A stretch of 64,000 bases of DNA, taken from assembly GCF_003073175.1 (NCBI RefSeq), contig NZ_QBBX01000008.1, positions 531-64,530 on the forward strand. Reading direction: 5' to 3'. This document shows positions 24,286 through 32,942 of this stretch, piece after piece. The notes under the pieces are model-generated. The model was not told the DNA's origin and did not search any database. It saw nothing but the letters and a program-made list of their open reading frames with translations. Made by a program: the position numbers and the translations under genes. The first letter of the stretch is position 1; each line of letters begins with the position of its first letter. The DNA comes from Peribacillus acanthi (lineage in GTDB: Bacteria > Bacillota > Bacilli > Bacillales > DSM-1321).

Positions 24286-24360
24286 CTAGAAGAAATATTT
24301 TATTGAAAAAGCTAATTGGAACCTCTACAATTAGTTTGTTAGGAAATTTTTCCAAAAAGG

Positions 24361-24520
24361 AAGGGGAGGTGATATCTTGCATAATGCTAGGGAATTTATG
24401 CCGAGGCAGTTGTATACGATGTCGCTTTGCTCCAAGTTAAGGGAGCATATGTAATTATACGAGCATTGTATGTCTCCTAACTAGTGGTTCGGCATGAATC
24501 ATAAAAAGGGGAGCTTAATT
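24361..24520 (+). promoter_or_regulatory. Possible leader peptide and attenuator before the phosphotransferase gene
   Basis: A near-perfect ribosome binding site GGGGAGGTGATATC is followed by TTG (24377) and a 25-codon ORF ending at 24454 (MHNAREFMPRQLYTM...). The same stretch holds mutually exclusive pairings: TGCTCC (24428-24433) with GGAGCA (24441-24446), the latter also with TGTCTCC (24471-24477), and an outer ATGCCGA / TCGGCAT stem. The GGGGAG of the next gene can pair with CTCC. This resembles antibiotic-induced translation attenuators, but is an inference. Confidence 0.4.
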
Positions 24521-24524
24521 TTAT

Positions 24525-25473
24525 ATGATGAAACTTTCGGTGATGGCTAATACATTGGAGCAAAGAACTGGGAAAAGAACTATATCATTTACTTGAAAAT
24601 TGGGGGTATGATGAGGGTTCTTTAAAGTTGATCCGTGCTAGCAGCACATTTATTTTCTCTTTCACTAGATTGGGTGAAAAACTTATCCTTCGACTTATTC
24701 CTGATGGGATTGTTCAGGATGTAATACAAGAATTGCATTTTATAAATTCTTTATCAGAACAACATATTAACACTCATTTGATGGTACAAACTTCTAGTGA
24801 TGAACAGTATGTAATGTTTCTATCAAACTATCAAACATATTTAGCGACTGTTTTCACCTTCATAGAAGGAGATCAGTTCGAGTATGAGGAGATTGGTCAA
24901 GAATATCTTAAAGAATGGGGTAAAGCATTAGGGAAACTTCATGCCGCTTCTAAAAAAATTACTAGTATAGATATTCAACGTAGAAAGATAGATATTAATC
25001 AGCTTAATCTTGAGTTACCTGAAACAGAGCAAGAAGCCAGGATGGAACTCGAGTCACTATCCCAGCATTTTTCGAAGCTAGGTAATTTAACTTCAGGAAT
25101 TATCCATTTTGATTTTGAATTAGACAACTTGATTTGGAAAGGACATCAGCCATTCATCATAGATTTAGAGGGATGGAAAATCGGTCCTTATGCTGCTGAT
25201 ATTGCTTTTGCTTTGAGAGATATTTTTGAAGGCAGTATAGATTTAGAAGGGGAAAATTTTCAGCTTTTTCTGGAGGGATACCGTTCTGAAACAGAGCTGA
25301 CTGCCGAAGAGGTAATGACTATTCCTATTTTCTTGAGGCTTCACAATCTCATTACATTTACTAGATTGTAAATTGTAGTAGACGTGACCAATCGAAATAA
25401 ATGGGTCATGGAATTACAGGAGAAAATTGAAGGTAAAATACAGCAATACAGAGATGGTTTTATTAAACATTAA
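24525..25473 (+). pseudogene. APH-type phosphotransferase, disrupted by a frameshift and a stop codon
   Basis: The gene starts at tandem ATGs 24525/24528 (MMKLSVMANTLEQRTGK) after AAGGGGAGC. Reading changes frame at the four-A run 24573-24576: removal of one A continues as ELYHLLENWGYDEGSLKLIRAS. The long central frame carries the Brenner motif HFDFELDN and the following IIDLEGW metal site of aminoglycoside/homoserine-kinase-like phosphotransferases. A TAA at 25369-25371 interrupts it in frame; the frame then continues to 25473 with a normal family C-terminus (NKWVMELQEKIEG...QQYRDGF). Two independent lesions make loss of function likely. The original substrate is unknown. Confidence 0.8.
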
Positions 25474-25485
25474 TGTTTCGATAAT

Positions 25486-25516
25486 AAAAAGGCTTACCAC
25501 TGGTAGGCCTTTTTAT
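25486..25516 (+). terminator. Terminator after the phosphotransferase pseudogene
   Basis: AAAAAGGCTTACC / GGTAGGCCTTTTT stem with a G-T pair and T run; it follows the original stop codon by 13 bases, which supports the gene's original extent to 25473. Confidence 0.8.
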
Positions 25517-25615
25517 CTCATTAGAAATTATTCAACAAAACATACAAGGAATTTCTAAGAATGATAGGGAATATAAATGAAAAAAGAGAGAGAGTTTTGG
25601 GATGGGAGTGTGAAG

Positions 25616-27244
25616 ATGAGGAAGATAAACTATGGTGCTGCAGTAATGTCTCTTTTATTACTTGCAGGTTGTCAAGGATCGATACATATTGGAATGAATT
25701 TAGAACAAAAAAATATTCAATTGCAACGTAAAGAAGTGCACACCCTAATTAGCAATAATTCAACTACAAATCAAGTGCAGATCAAACCGTGGAAACCAAT
25801 TTCTGCATCCCCACTGCCAAGCAGTAAAAAAGTCTCCTATTCATTTAGTAACTCTAGTAAAGCTTTCACAAAACCGTTTCCAGAACAATATCAATCTGTA
25901 GAAGGAATTCTTACATTCCGTGGAAATGGAATGCGAGACACTGCTTCCATGGGAAAAGCCATCATTAAGCAGAATAAGCTTGTGAAACAGTGGGAACTGA
26001 AAACGTCCCTTTCAAAAAATTGGGGTGGCGGCGCTGGTTGGACCGGACAAGCTAGTGTGATTCAGTGGAATGACCGGGAAAAGAACATTATGAATTTGTT
26101 CCCGGCTTATAAGAAGAAGGTTGGCCTAAAAGAAATAATCTATGCATCACTGGATGGAATGGTGTATTTCTTGGATTCGGATTCTGGAAAACAAACAAGA
26201 AATCCGATATCTATCGGCAATCCAATTAAAGGGAGTGTGGCATTAGATCCAAGAGGCTATCCTCTGCTGTATGTTGGACAAGGTATCCCTGAGGTAGGGA
26301 AAATTGGATATCGTATTTATAGTTTAATAGACGGGAAATTATTGGCCTTCATTCCTGGTATCGATTCATTTGCATATAGGAAGTGGGGAGCGTTTGACAG
26401 TGCCCCAATCATTAATCGTGAAGATGACTCGATGTTGTTAGCTGGAGAAAACGGACTAGTCTATTTTATCAAGCTACGAACGAAATATGATCCTGCTGCA
26501 AAGAAAATCAACGTTGCCCCGATTATTTCCAAATACAGATACAAACAGCAAAAGAACCACTATCAGGGAATTGAGAACAGTATGGCAGTCTATAAAAATC
26601 TCGCCTTTTTCTCTGATAATAATGGGGGAATTCAGGCTCTTGACATTATCTCCAAAAGATTGGTTTGGGCAAATGACCCTTACGATGATACAGATGCTTC
26701 ACTCGTAATTGAAGCAGTCGAAGAGATTCCCTATATTTACACAGGTTCTGAAATTGACAAGCAAGGAACAAAAGGAACTGCCCGCATTCAAAAAATAAAC
26801 GGTTTGAATGGAAAAGTTGTGTGGGAACATAAAATACCAGGATTCTCATTAAAGGGTGAAAGACCTGTAAATGGCGGGGTACTTGGCACACCTGTTTTGG
26901 GGAAAGGACCACTAGCAGGACAGATAATCTTTAACATCTCTCGCTACAAAACGTTCAATGGTGGATTACTCATAAGTTTTGATACAAAGACTGGAAAAGA
27001 AAAATGGAGGCTCCCGCTAACCAATTATGCTTGGTCATCTACCGTCCCTATTTACACGACCGACAATAAAGCTTATCTCATTCAAGGGGATTCAGTTGGC
27101 AATCTTTTTCTTATTAATGGACAAGGTAAGATTATGTCTAAAATCAATGTAGGTGCCAATATTGAAGCATCACCAATTGTAGTGAATCAGCAAGTCGTGG
27201 TAGCAACAAGAGGCGGGAAAATCATCAGCGTGAAGATTCATTGA
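25616..27244 (+). CDS. PQQ-like beta-propeller lipoprotein
   Basis: 542 aa. ATG 25616 gives a compact lipoprotein signal with lipobox LLAGC (Cys about 20) and has GGGAG upstream; an ATG at 25577 would add 13 charged residues before it. The mature part has repeated WD-like/PQQ blades such as IIYASLDGMVYFLDSDSGK, NGGIQALDIISKRLVW, INGLNGKVVWEHKIPG and LISFDTKTGKEKWRLPL. It is an extracytoplasmic beta-propeller, possibly a scaffold or assembly protein; no catalytic residues are evident. A Nudix gene follows after 51 bases with its own ribosome binding site. Confidence 0.82.
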   Translation: MRKINYGAAVMSLLLLAGCQGSIHIGMNLEQKNIQLQRKEVHTLISNNSTTNQVQIKPWKPISASPLPSSKKVSYSFSNSSKAFTKPFPEQYQSVEGILTFRGNGMRDTASMGKAIIKQNKLVKQWELKTSLSKNWGGGAGWTGQASVIQWNDREKNIMNLFPAYKKKVGLKEIIYASLDGMVYFLDSDSGKQTRNPISIGNPIKGSVALDPRGYPLLYVGQGIPEVGKIGYRIYSLIDGKLLAFIPGIDSFAYRKWGAFDSAPIINREDDSMLLAGENGLVYFIKLRTKYDPAAKKINVAPIISKYRYKQQKNHYQGIENSMAVYKNLAFFSDNNGGIQALDIISKRLVWANDPYDDTDASLVIEAVEEIPYIYTGSEIDKQGTKGTARIQKINGLNGKVVWEHKIPGFSLKGERPVNGGVLGTPVLGKGPLAGQIIFNISRYKTFNGGLLISFDTKTGKEKWRLPLTNYAWSSTVPIYTTDNKAYLIQGDSVGNLFLINGQGKIMSKINVGANIEASPIVVNQQVVVATRGGKIISVKIH

Positions 27245-27295
27245 TTCGACTTTACTTGCTAAATCCGTTTAACTTGAAGAAAAAGAGGTGAAAGG

Positions 27296-27919
27296 ATGAA
27301 TATGAAAAAATGGATTGACCGATTATCAGCCAGACAGCCCGGTATTTTAGGTGGCGATCGATTTTCGAAATATGCTGTCCTATTGCCACTGATTGAAAAA
27401 GAAGATGGGGTACATGTGTTATTTGAAATACGGTCCCTTCAACTAAGAAGACAACCTGGCGAAATTTGTTTTCCAGGCGGAAGAATAGATGCAATCGATG
27501 CTAACCCGAGTGAAACTGCAATTAGAGAAACATCAGAAGAATTAGGGATAGCTCAGGAATTAATTCATTCCGTACAACCGTTAGATTATATGGTATCGCC
27601 TTTTGGAACAATCATTTATCCGTTTGTTGGCATCATATCAAAGCCAGATGAAATAAAGCCTAATCCGAATGAGGTTGGTGAAATCTTCACGGTGCCCCTT
27701 GATTATTTTGAGGATCATAAACCAAATGTGTACAAAATGCATTTTCAAATAAAACCAGAAGAGCATTTTCCTTTCCACCTCATTGCAGGTGGGGAAAATT
27801 ACAATTGGCAAGTAAGGAAAATGGATGAGTACTTTTATCATTTTGAGGATAAAGTGATTTGGGGATTGACTGCGAGGGTTCTATATCATTTCCTAGAAGT
27901 AATGAATGAATATAAATGA
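27296..27919 (+). CDS. Nudix hydrolase, CoA pyrophosphatase type
   Basis: 207 aa, GAGGTGAAAGG before the ATG. The Nudix box GGRIDAIDANPSETAIRETSEELGI is complete in form (Gx5Ex7REUxEExGU). The preceding RSLQLRRQPGEICFPGG matches the UPF0035 motif that identifies coenzyme A diphosphatases, which cut CoA or oxidised CoA to 3',5'-ADP and phosphopantetheine. Possibly co-transcribed with the propeller gene; a terminator follows. Confidence 0.9.
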   Translation: MNMKKWIDRLSARQPGILGGDRFSKYAVLLPLIEKEDGVHVLFEIRSLQLRRQPGEICFPGGRIDAIDANPSETAIRETSEELGIAQELIHSVQPLDYMVSPFGTIIYPFVGIISKPDEIKPNPNEVGEIFTVPLDYFEDHKPNVYKMHFQIKPEEHFPFHLIAGGENYNWQVRKMDEYFYHFEDKVIWGLTARVLYHFLEVMNEYK

Positions 27920-27930
27920 AATAAAAAACT

Positions 27931-27967
27931 AATGAAAGCTGCGACTAATATCAGTCGTGGCTTTTTT
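27931..27967 (+). terminator. Terminator after Nudix gene
   Basis: AAGCTGCGACT / AGTCGTGGCTT stem, 6-base loop, T run. Confidence 0.8.
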
Positions 27968-28332
27968 AAATTTCGGAAAACGATGTGGCCATATTTTTGC
28001 AAGACCATCGTTAGGGCTATCCATGGTCCATCAATTGAGTAATAGTACAAAAAAGAACAAATGGTAAAATAGGCCCTTGAAATGTAGGGTTTGAGAGAAA
28101 TTTGAGAGTGCCTACTGATAATCTGAAAATAACCATAATTATTTGAATAAAACCTAACACAATACATGCCTAAATAATGGAATATTATAGGTGATTTTGT
28201 TCTCGTAAAAAAGAATTATGTGCAAACGGTATGTTAAATGTTCAGCTTTTTTGGCATTGGGTACATTTACCTATTATTCTAATAATATATTATAAAGAAT
28301 TGCTGTCAAATAATAATGAATATGGTGAGTGT
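27968..28332. other. Intergenic stretch without a supported gene
   Basis: AT-rich, upstream region of the epimerase gene. Open frames on either strand here lack ribosome binding sites and have no protein-like composition. Confidence 0.5.
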
Positions 28333-29265
28333 ATGAAGGTACTTATAACAGGCGGAGCTGGTTTTATTGGTTCATTTATTGTCGAAGAAGTGTTAAAAAG
28401 AAATTGGCAGCCAATTGTTGTAGACAATTTCAGTGCGGGTAATCCTGGTTTTATTAGTGTGGGTATCCCAATCTACAACGTGGATATACGGTCATCGTCT
28501 TTGGAACAGGTTTTCCAGGATCATAAACCTTCGATAGTTATTCACCAAGCTGCACAAGTATCTGTAGGTCAATCCAAAAATGATCCTTTGAATGACTGTC
28601 AGATTAATATAAATGGAACATTAAACCTTCTTAACCTGTGTGTGAAATATCAGGTTAGAAAATTTATTTTCGCTTCATCTGCAGCAGTCTACGGTGAATC
28701 TATAACGGTACCGATTAGTGAGGAAAGTGCACAAAAACCGATATCATTTTATGGTCTATCCAAGTATTCGGCTGAACAATATATTCAACTTTTTCATCAG
28801 AATTTTGGATTATCCTATACCATTCTTCGTTATAGCAATGTGTTTGGAATGCGGCAGAAACAATCGGGTGAAGCAGGAGTCATCAGTATATTTGTCAACC
28901 GAATGATTAGAAAGCAGCCTATTCATGTATTTGGGAATGGCAACCAAACGCGTGACTTTGTTTTTGTCCGAGATGTTGCTAAAGCAAATGTTCTAGCGAT
29001 GACATCTGGAGATCAAGAAATTTTAAATATCTGTACGAATCAGCCCATTTCAATAAACGAGTTGATTTCCCAGTTGCAACAATTTGCCGACTATCCTCTC
29101 GTAGTCCACTATAAGGATCGTCGAGTTGGTGATATCGAAACTAGCTATCTATCTTTTAATCGAGCACAAAACTTACTTAATTGGAGACCAGAAACGAGTT
29201 TCGAGATAGGCCTTAAGGAAACCGTTGAATATTTTTCCAAGGAATTAGAAGCGGAAACTAGGTAA
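28333..29265 (+). CDS. NAD-dependent epimerase/dehydratase (UDP-glucose 4-epimerase-like)
   Basis: 310 aa from ATG 28333 (GGTGAG upstream); the frame continues 34 codons further but without site or homology. Extended SDR with ITGGAGFIGS at the N-terminus, active-site Ser in IFASSAAVYG and YxxxK as YGLSKYSAEQY; the ILRYSNVFGMRQ and TRDFVFVRDVAKA blocks are typical of sugar-nucleotide epimerases. Likely acts on a UDP-sugar for cell-surface polysaccharide. Alone, not in a glycan cluster. Confidence 0.88.
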   Translation: MKVLITGGAGFIGSFIVEEVLKRNWQPIVVDNFSAGNPGFISVGIPIYNVDIRSSSLEQVFQDHKPSIVIHQAAQVSVGQSKNDPLNDCQININGTLNLLNLCVKYQVRKFIFASSAAVYGESITVPISEESAQKPISFYGLSKYSAEQYIQLFHQNFGLSYTILRYSNVFGMRQKQSGEAGVISIFVNRMIRKQPIHVFGNGNQTRDFVFVRDVAKANVLAMTSGDQEILNICTNQPISINELISQLQQFADYPLVVHYKDRRVGDIETSYLSFNRAQNLLNWRPETSFEIGLKETVEYFSKELEAETR

Positions 29266-29312
29266 TAGGTTCATAGAAAGAAAAGCACACATCTTGAAGG
29301 CAAGGTGAAACG

Positions 29313-30203
29313 ATGAAACAAGTCCAATTTTATCATTATGAAGCATTTACGAAAGAACCCTATAAAGGAAATCCGGCAGGTCTTGTATTAGAGGCGGAAA
29401 CATTATTGGATGAGGAGATGCTGAGTATAGCAAAAGCTGCAGGGTTTACGGAAACATCCTTTCTTCTTCCTTCTCAAATTGCAGATGTGAGGATTCGTTA
29501 TTTCACGCCTGGGTATGAGATGGATTTATGTGGCCACGCAACCATTGCGACCATTTTCGCTTTAAAAACGAAAGGGCTTCTAAATAAAACTGAATTAACA
29601 ATTGAAACAAAAGCTGGTGTTCTACCTATTAGGATTGATGAATTGGATAACGGGGATTTAACGGTAACAATGAGACAAGCAGCTCCCTTATTTAAGTCAT
29701 TTGAAGGCTCTACAAAGGAGCTGGCAAGTCTACTCTCTATCCCTGAAGAAGCTATCGATACTGATCTTCCTATTCTTTATGGAAGTACGGGTGTATGGAC
29801 CCTACTCATCCCGATAAGAAGCTTGGATGCATTCAAAAGCATGAATCCATTAACACATCTTTTTCCACAAGTATTAAAAGAAATGCCGAGAGCTTCTCTT
29901 CATCCGTTCAGTTTAGAGGTGATCGATGAGAGCGCGGATATGCATGCTAGGCATTTCTCCTCACCCTTTGCTGGTACGGTGGAAGATCCAGTTACTGGGA
30001 CAGCATCTGGTGTGATGGGGGCATATTATGCCACCTTTCTTCAACCAAATTTTGATCAATCTTTAAAGCTCACAGTGGAACAAGGCATGGAAATGGGACG
30101 CAATGGGAGAGTACATGTGCAGGTTACACGTAAGGAAAAGGGTTTGGAGATTGAAATATCGGGGACGGCTGTGTTTGTCGAAGAATACATATTAGAATAC
30201 TGA
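29313..30203 (+). CDS. PhzF-family isomerase
   Basis: 296 aa. N-terminal FTKEPYKGNPAGLVLEAE and AKAAGFTETSFLLP (the catalytic Glu in TETSF), FTPGYEMDLCGHATIAT and the C-terminal VEDPVTGTASGVMGAYY are all characteristic of the PhzF/DapF-like fold. In phenazine makers PhzF isomerises an anthranilate derivative; in bacilli, which lack phenazine genes, the substrate is unknown. AGGTG precedes the ATG. Ends at a bidirectional terminator. Confidence 0.92.
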   Translation: MKQVQFYHYEAFTKEPYKGNPAGLVLEAETLLDEEMLSIAKAAGFTETSFLLPSQIADVRIRYFTPGYEMDLCGHATIATIFALKTKGLLNKTELTIETKAGVLPIRIDELDNGDLTVTMRQAAPLFKSFEGSTKELASLLSIPEEAIDTDLPILYGSTGVWTLLIPIRSLDAFKSMNPLTHLFPQVLKEMPRASLHPFSLEVIDESADMHARHFSSPFAGTVEDPVTGTASGVMGAYYATFLQPNFDQSLKLTVEQGMEMGRNGRVHVQVTRKEKGLEIEISGTAVFVEEYILEY

Positions 30204-30205
30204 TA

Positions 30206-30256
30206 AAAAAGTGCTCGAGGCGTGATAATTACACTCCGAATTGAGCACTTTTTTTA
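30206..30256. terminator. Bidirectional terminator
   Basis: AAAAAGTGCTC / GAGCACTTTTT arms with a long loop between convergent genes. Confidence 0.8.
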
Positions 30257-30268
30257 ATCTTAGGCGTT

Positions 30269-31213
30269 TTACAGAGCAACTAATTCGTTTAGCTTAGCCA
30301 TGCTATTGGATATGAGTGCTCCTAGAGATAAATTGATGATTAGATTAATAATGGGAGGGATGGCACCGGCCCCACCAATCATATCAAAAGCAAGGATGGC
30401 AGCTAACGCGGTATTGCAAAGTGAGACCTGGAACATGACAGCTTTTGTATCTTCATCTGATAAAGACAAATACTTGGATAGATAATAGGCAATAACCATA
30501 GGAATCAAGATTTGCAGGAATGAAACGAAAATCATTTTTCCTAACAATAACCATTCTTCTTGGAAATGGTATTTTCCATCTCCGACAAGGGTATGAATCA
30601 CTAAAAGTAGGGACAAGGAGGAGCCACTTTTAATGATGATAGGAGATGTCTGAGTAACTTGTGGAAATATTCTTTGTGTCATTAATCCAAGGAAAAGGGG
30701 ACCGATGACAATAAGAAAAAATGACTGTAATAAATTCCAGAAAGAAATCGTCACTTGATGATCTGCTAATCCTAACATGGCTAATGGGGTGATAATTGGA
30801 CTGATGGCGACATCAAGAAGAGAAGCGGCAATGACCAATGATGCATTTCCTCCTGCCACAAAGGTATACAGTGTTGCTGCCGTTGCACTAGGTACAGTAC
30901 CCGATAAGATGGTACCAGCAGCTATTTCAGGTTGATTAGAATAAAATGAATAGGCCAATATTATCGAAATTAGGACAGTTACAGACCATTTCAATAAGGT
31001 AACAATCAGCAATTCCTTCTTTTTGTATCGAATAGAACGTAAAGAGTCAACGTTCATGGTTAAGCCTGTTAAAAAAATGACCATTCCTAAGAATAATCTC
31101 GGCACCCAAGAGGGTACTTGAAGGTAGAAAGGGGAATAGTAAGTCAGTATGCTGACCATGACGATTAGGAGCCAAAGCTTGGTTGAAAGGATATGCACTA
31201 GAAATCTTATCAT
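30269..31213 (-). CDS. Bile acid:sodium symporter (BASS) family transporter
   Basis: 314 aa, nine to ten hydrophobic segments. LGMVIFLTGLTMNVDSLRSI and GTILSGTVPSATAATLYTFVAGGN match conserved parts of BASS transporters, and VMFQVSLCNTALAAILAFD corresponds to the second crossover helix. In bacteria these carry organic anions such as pantoate or keto acids with sodium. Substrate cannot be told. Monocistronic; divergent from the next small gene. Confidence 0.88.
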   Translation of the reverse strand: MIRFLVHILSTKLWLLIVMVSILTYYSPFYLQVPSWVPRLFLGMVIFLTGLTMNVDSLRSIRYKKKELLIVTLLKWSVTVLISIILAYSFYSNQPEIAAGTILSGTVPSATAATLYTFVAGGNASLVIAASLLDVAISPIITPLAMLGLADHQVTISFWNLLQSFFLIVIGPLFLGLMTQRIFPQVTQTSPIIIKSGSSLSLLLVIHTLVGDGKYHFQEEWLLLGKMIFVSFLQILIPMVIAYYLSKYLSLSDEDTKAVMFQVSLCNTALAAILAFDMIGGAGAIPPIINLIINLSLGALISNSMAKLNELVAL

Positions 31214-31307
31214 TATTCTTACTCCTTGTTCATGGCATTATCTTCTATTATTCTGAATTACCCTATTTTATTCAAGAAAAAAGTTTAAGAGAAAAGGGGA
31301 GAGTTAG

Positions 31308-31682
31308 ATGGAACAAAAATCGGTACGTGCTGTCATCGTGTTAGGAGTGAATAAAGGTTACGGTGAAAATATAGAGAAAAATCCACTATTAAAAGCATCG
31401 ACTGGATGGCAGAGGATTGCCGCTCAAGTATATAAGGAATCAGGAATTTATATATCTGCAATTGCGAATGAAAGTAAGGCTATCTACCATACCGAATGGG
31501 ACTGTCCAGTGGGAGGGGAAGATACTGTTACATTCACTACTAGTGCTAATCGTGAATATGTAAACAGTTTAGAGGCTTGGAAGGACGCGGTGCTTACCGT
31601 GACGAAAAGATTAAAGGAGGAGTTTGAGCAATACACCGTCACGGTGGAATTTGAGTCTATCACACTTGTATATTTAGATTAA
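31308..31682 (+). CDS. Hypothetical protein, 124 aa
   Basis: AAAAGGGGAGAG precedes the ATG. Soluble; one Cys in EWDCPVGGEDTVTF; alternating strands and one helix (EAWKDAVLTVTKRLKEEFEQ), ending in VTVEFESITLVYLD. The N-terminus (VRAVIVLGVNKGYGENIEKNP) resembles a nucleotide- or metal-site loop but no family is recognised. Ends at a bidirectional terminator. Confidence 0.7.
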   Translation: MEQKSVRAVIVLGVNKGYGENIEKNPLLKASTGWQRIAAQVYKESGIYISAIANESKAIYHTEWDCPVGGEDTVTFTTSANREYVNSLEAWKDAVLTVTKRLKEEFEQYTVTVEFESITLVYLD

Positions 31683-31688
31683 TCAAAA

Positions 31689-31723
31689 CATGGTGACTCA
31701 AAATTAAGAGTGAGTCACCATTT
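31689..31723. terminator. Bidirectional terminator
   Basis: ATGGTGACTCA / TGAGTCACCAT perfect stem with a 10-base loop. Confidence 0.85.
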
Positions 31724-31730
31724 ACTAGTA

Positions 31731-31949
31731 TTAATCTTCTCTTGTGGCATCTTCAGATATCACACGAAGTTCTTGATAGAAAAAATCATGATTATGATTT
31801 TGATTTTGATGCTCTTGTTTGTCAGATGATTTATTATCATAGCGATTAATGATTTCTTTTAATTCACCCTCATCACCCTTGGCATTGATGATTTCAAAAA
31901 TCTCCATGAGTCCATCTACAGATTGATCTTGGTCTTTAGGCCCCTTCAT
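31731..31949 (-). CDS. Small acidic hypothetical protein, 72 aa
   Basis: ATG 31949 is chosen because GAGGAGGG lies 6 bases upstream; the open frame goes five codons further across it. The N-terminal half (KGPKDQDQSVDGLMEIFEI, then EGELKEIINRYD) is helical and well-formed, the C-terminal half is low-complexity (HQNQNHNHDF). No family is recognised; probably conserved in close relatives judging by its strong translation signal and bidirectional terminator. Confidence 0.65.
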   Translation of the reverse strand: MKGPKDQDQSVDGLMEIFEIINAKGDEGELKEIINRYDNKSSDKQEHQNQNHNHDFFYQELRVISEDATRED

Positions 31950-32135
31950 GATATCCCTCCTCAATTATTAGGATATTCATATCCTTTCCTAAAAAACTTA
32001 TATTACCCATTTTATAAGAAGGGTTTTGCTAAGGAGCTTGTCGAATTATAATGCTTGAGTTAGGTAGTGAAATTAAAATAATCATTCAACAAACACTTCG
32101 CTAACAACCTTAATAAAAATTAGGAGAATGTATAT

Positions 32136-32456
32136 ATGGAAAAACAGCAATATATTTATACGTTGAAATTAATCCCGCAATTGCTTGAAGAGAGTAATTG
32201 GACTGAACGAGAAAATAAAATAGTTTCTGACCATTTCTTAGCGCTAAAAAAACTGTTAGAAGAAGACAAATTGATTATGGCTGGCCGAACATTGCAAATG
32301 GATGAAAAAACATTTGGAATAGTGGTGCTGAATACAGAATCTGAGGAAGAAGCAAGACAGTACATGGAGAATGACCCTGCGGTTAAAGAAGGTATAATGA
32401 CTGCAGAGCTCTTTCCATATAAGGTTGCATTATACAATAAGAAGTTTGGTGAATAA
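32136..32456 (+). CDS. YciI-like protein
   Basis: 106 aa. Compact ferredoxin-like fold with the YciI pattern: DHFLALKKLLEEDKLIMAGRT (conserved His-Asp region), FGIVVLNTESEEEARQYMENDPAVKEGIMTAELFPY read in pieces. Members are putative small-molecule enzymes, sometimes linked to ECF sigma factors; the function is not known. The site before the ATG is weak (AGGAGAATG). Monocistronic. Confidence 0.85.
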   Translation: MEKQQYIYTLKLIPQLLEESNWTERENKIVSDHFLALKKLLEEDKLIMAGRTLQMDEKTFGIVVLNTESEEEARQYMENDPAVKEGIMTAELFPYKVALYNKKFGE

Positions 32457-32628
32457 GGGGAACTCTTTTGACTTAACGTGTATAATAGTAAATTGATAAT
32501 GTCCTACAATAAGGTCTCTCCAAATAGAGTGTTGTTTTAAGTCTATAAAGTTTGTACGTTATTTGATATCACACCCAAGAGCGAAAACGTCTCGAAATAA
32601 CTTATAGAAAATAAAGGGGGATTCGAAC

Positions 32629-32775
32629 ATGAGACCATTACAAATATCTGCAGAAACTGCTCAAAAGCTATCCAAGTCATTAAACATACCCATCGAACAG
32701 ATTATGCATATGCCACAACATATTTTACTGGCTAAAATGGCAGAACTTCAAAAAAACGAGACAAATCAAAAATAG
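32629..32775 (+). CDS. yycC: YycC family small protein, 48 aa
   Basis: Too short for routine ORF calling, but GGGGGATTCGAAC precedes the ATG at ideal spacing and the product (MRPLQISAETAQKLSKSLN, then IPIEQIMHMPQHILLAKMAEL) matches the YycC family of Bacillaceae over its full length. Function unknown. A good terminator follows at 32786. Confidence 0.88.
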   Translation: MRPLQISAETAQKLSKSLNIPIEQIMHMPQHILLAKMAELQKNETNQK

Positions 32776-32785
32776 GGTATACTAG

Positions 32786-32822
32786 GATGAGGAGACTAAT
32801 GATAGTCCCTCATCATTATTTT
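32786..32822 (+). terminator. Terminator after yycC
   Basis: GATGAGG-A-GACTA / TAGTC-CCTCATC stem with a 4-base loop and T-rich tail. Confidence 0.8.
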
Positions 32823-32857
32823 TGTTAAGGAAATTATTTAATCTTATACGAATTGTC

Positions 32858-32915
32858 CACGTCTAGCTACGACGCAAAAGGCGTAGTGAAGACAAAGCCA
32901 CTTGCGCTTTTGTTC
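32858..32915. repeat. Possible degenerate Bacillaceae intergenic repeat
   Basis: The stretch GTCCACGTCTAGCTACGACG ... CCACTTGCGCTTTTGTTC resembles the ends of a palindromic intergenic repeat common in Bacillus genomes (GTCCAGCTCC...GCTTGCGCTTTT), but the middle is short and degenerate and no second copy lies in this window. Confidence 0.3.
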
Positions 32916-32942
32916 TTATCTTAAAAAGAAAGTAGGATTATT

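Noticed and set aside
24628-25371. TTG at 24628 as the start of a complete phosphotransferase
   Set aside because: The frame is open and protein-like upstream (KELYHLLENWGYDEGS), there is no ribosome binding site, and the C-terminus is cut; the pseudogene reading explains all of this better.
27886-28167. Reverse-strand ORF between the Nudix and epimerase genes
   Set aside because: Overlaps the Nudix terminator and gene end; Tyr/Phe/Ser-rich composition of AT-rich non-coding DNA; no ribosome binding site.
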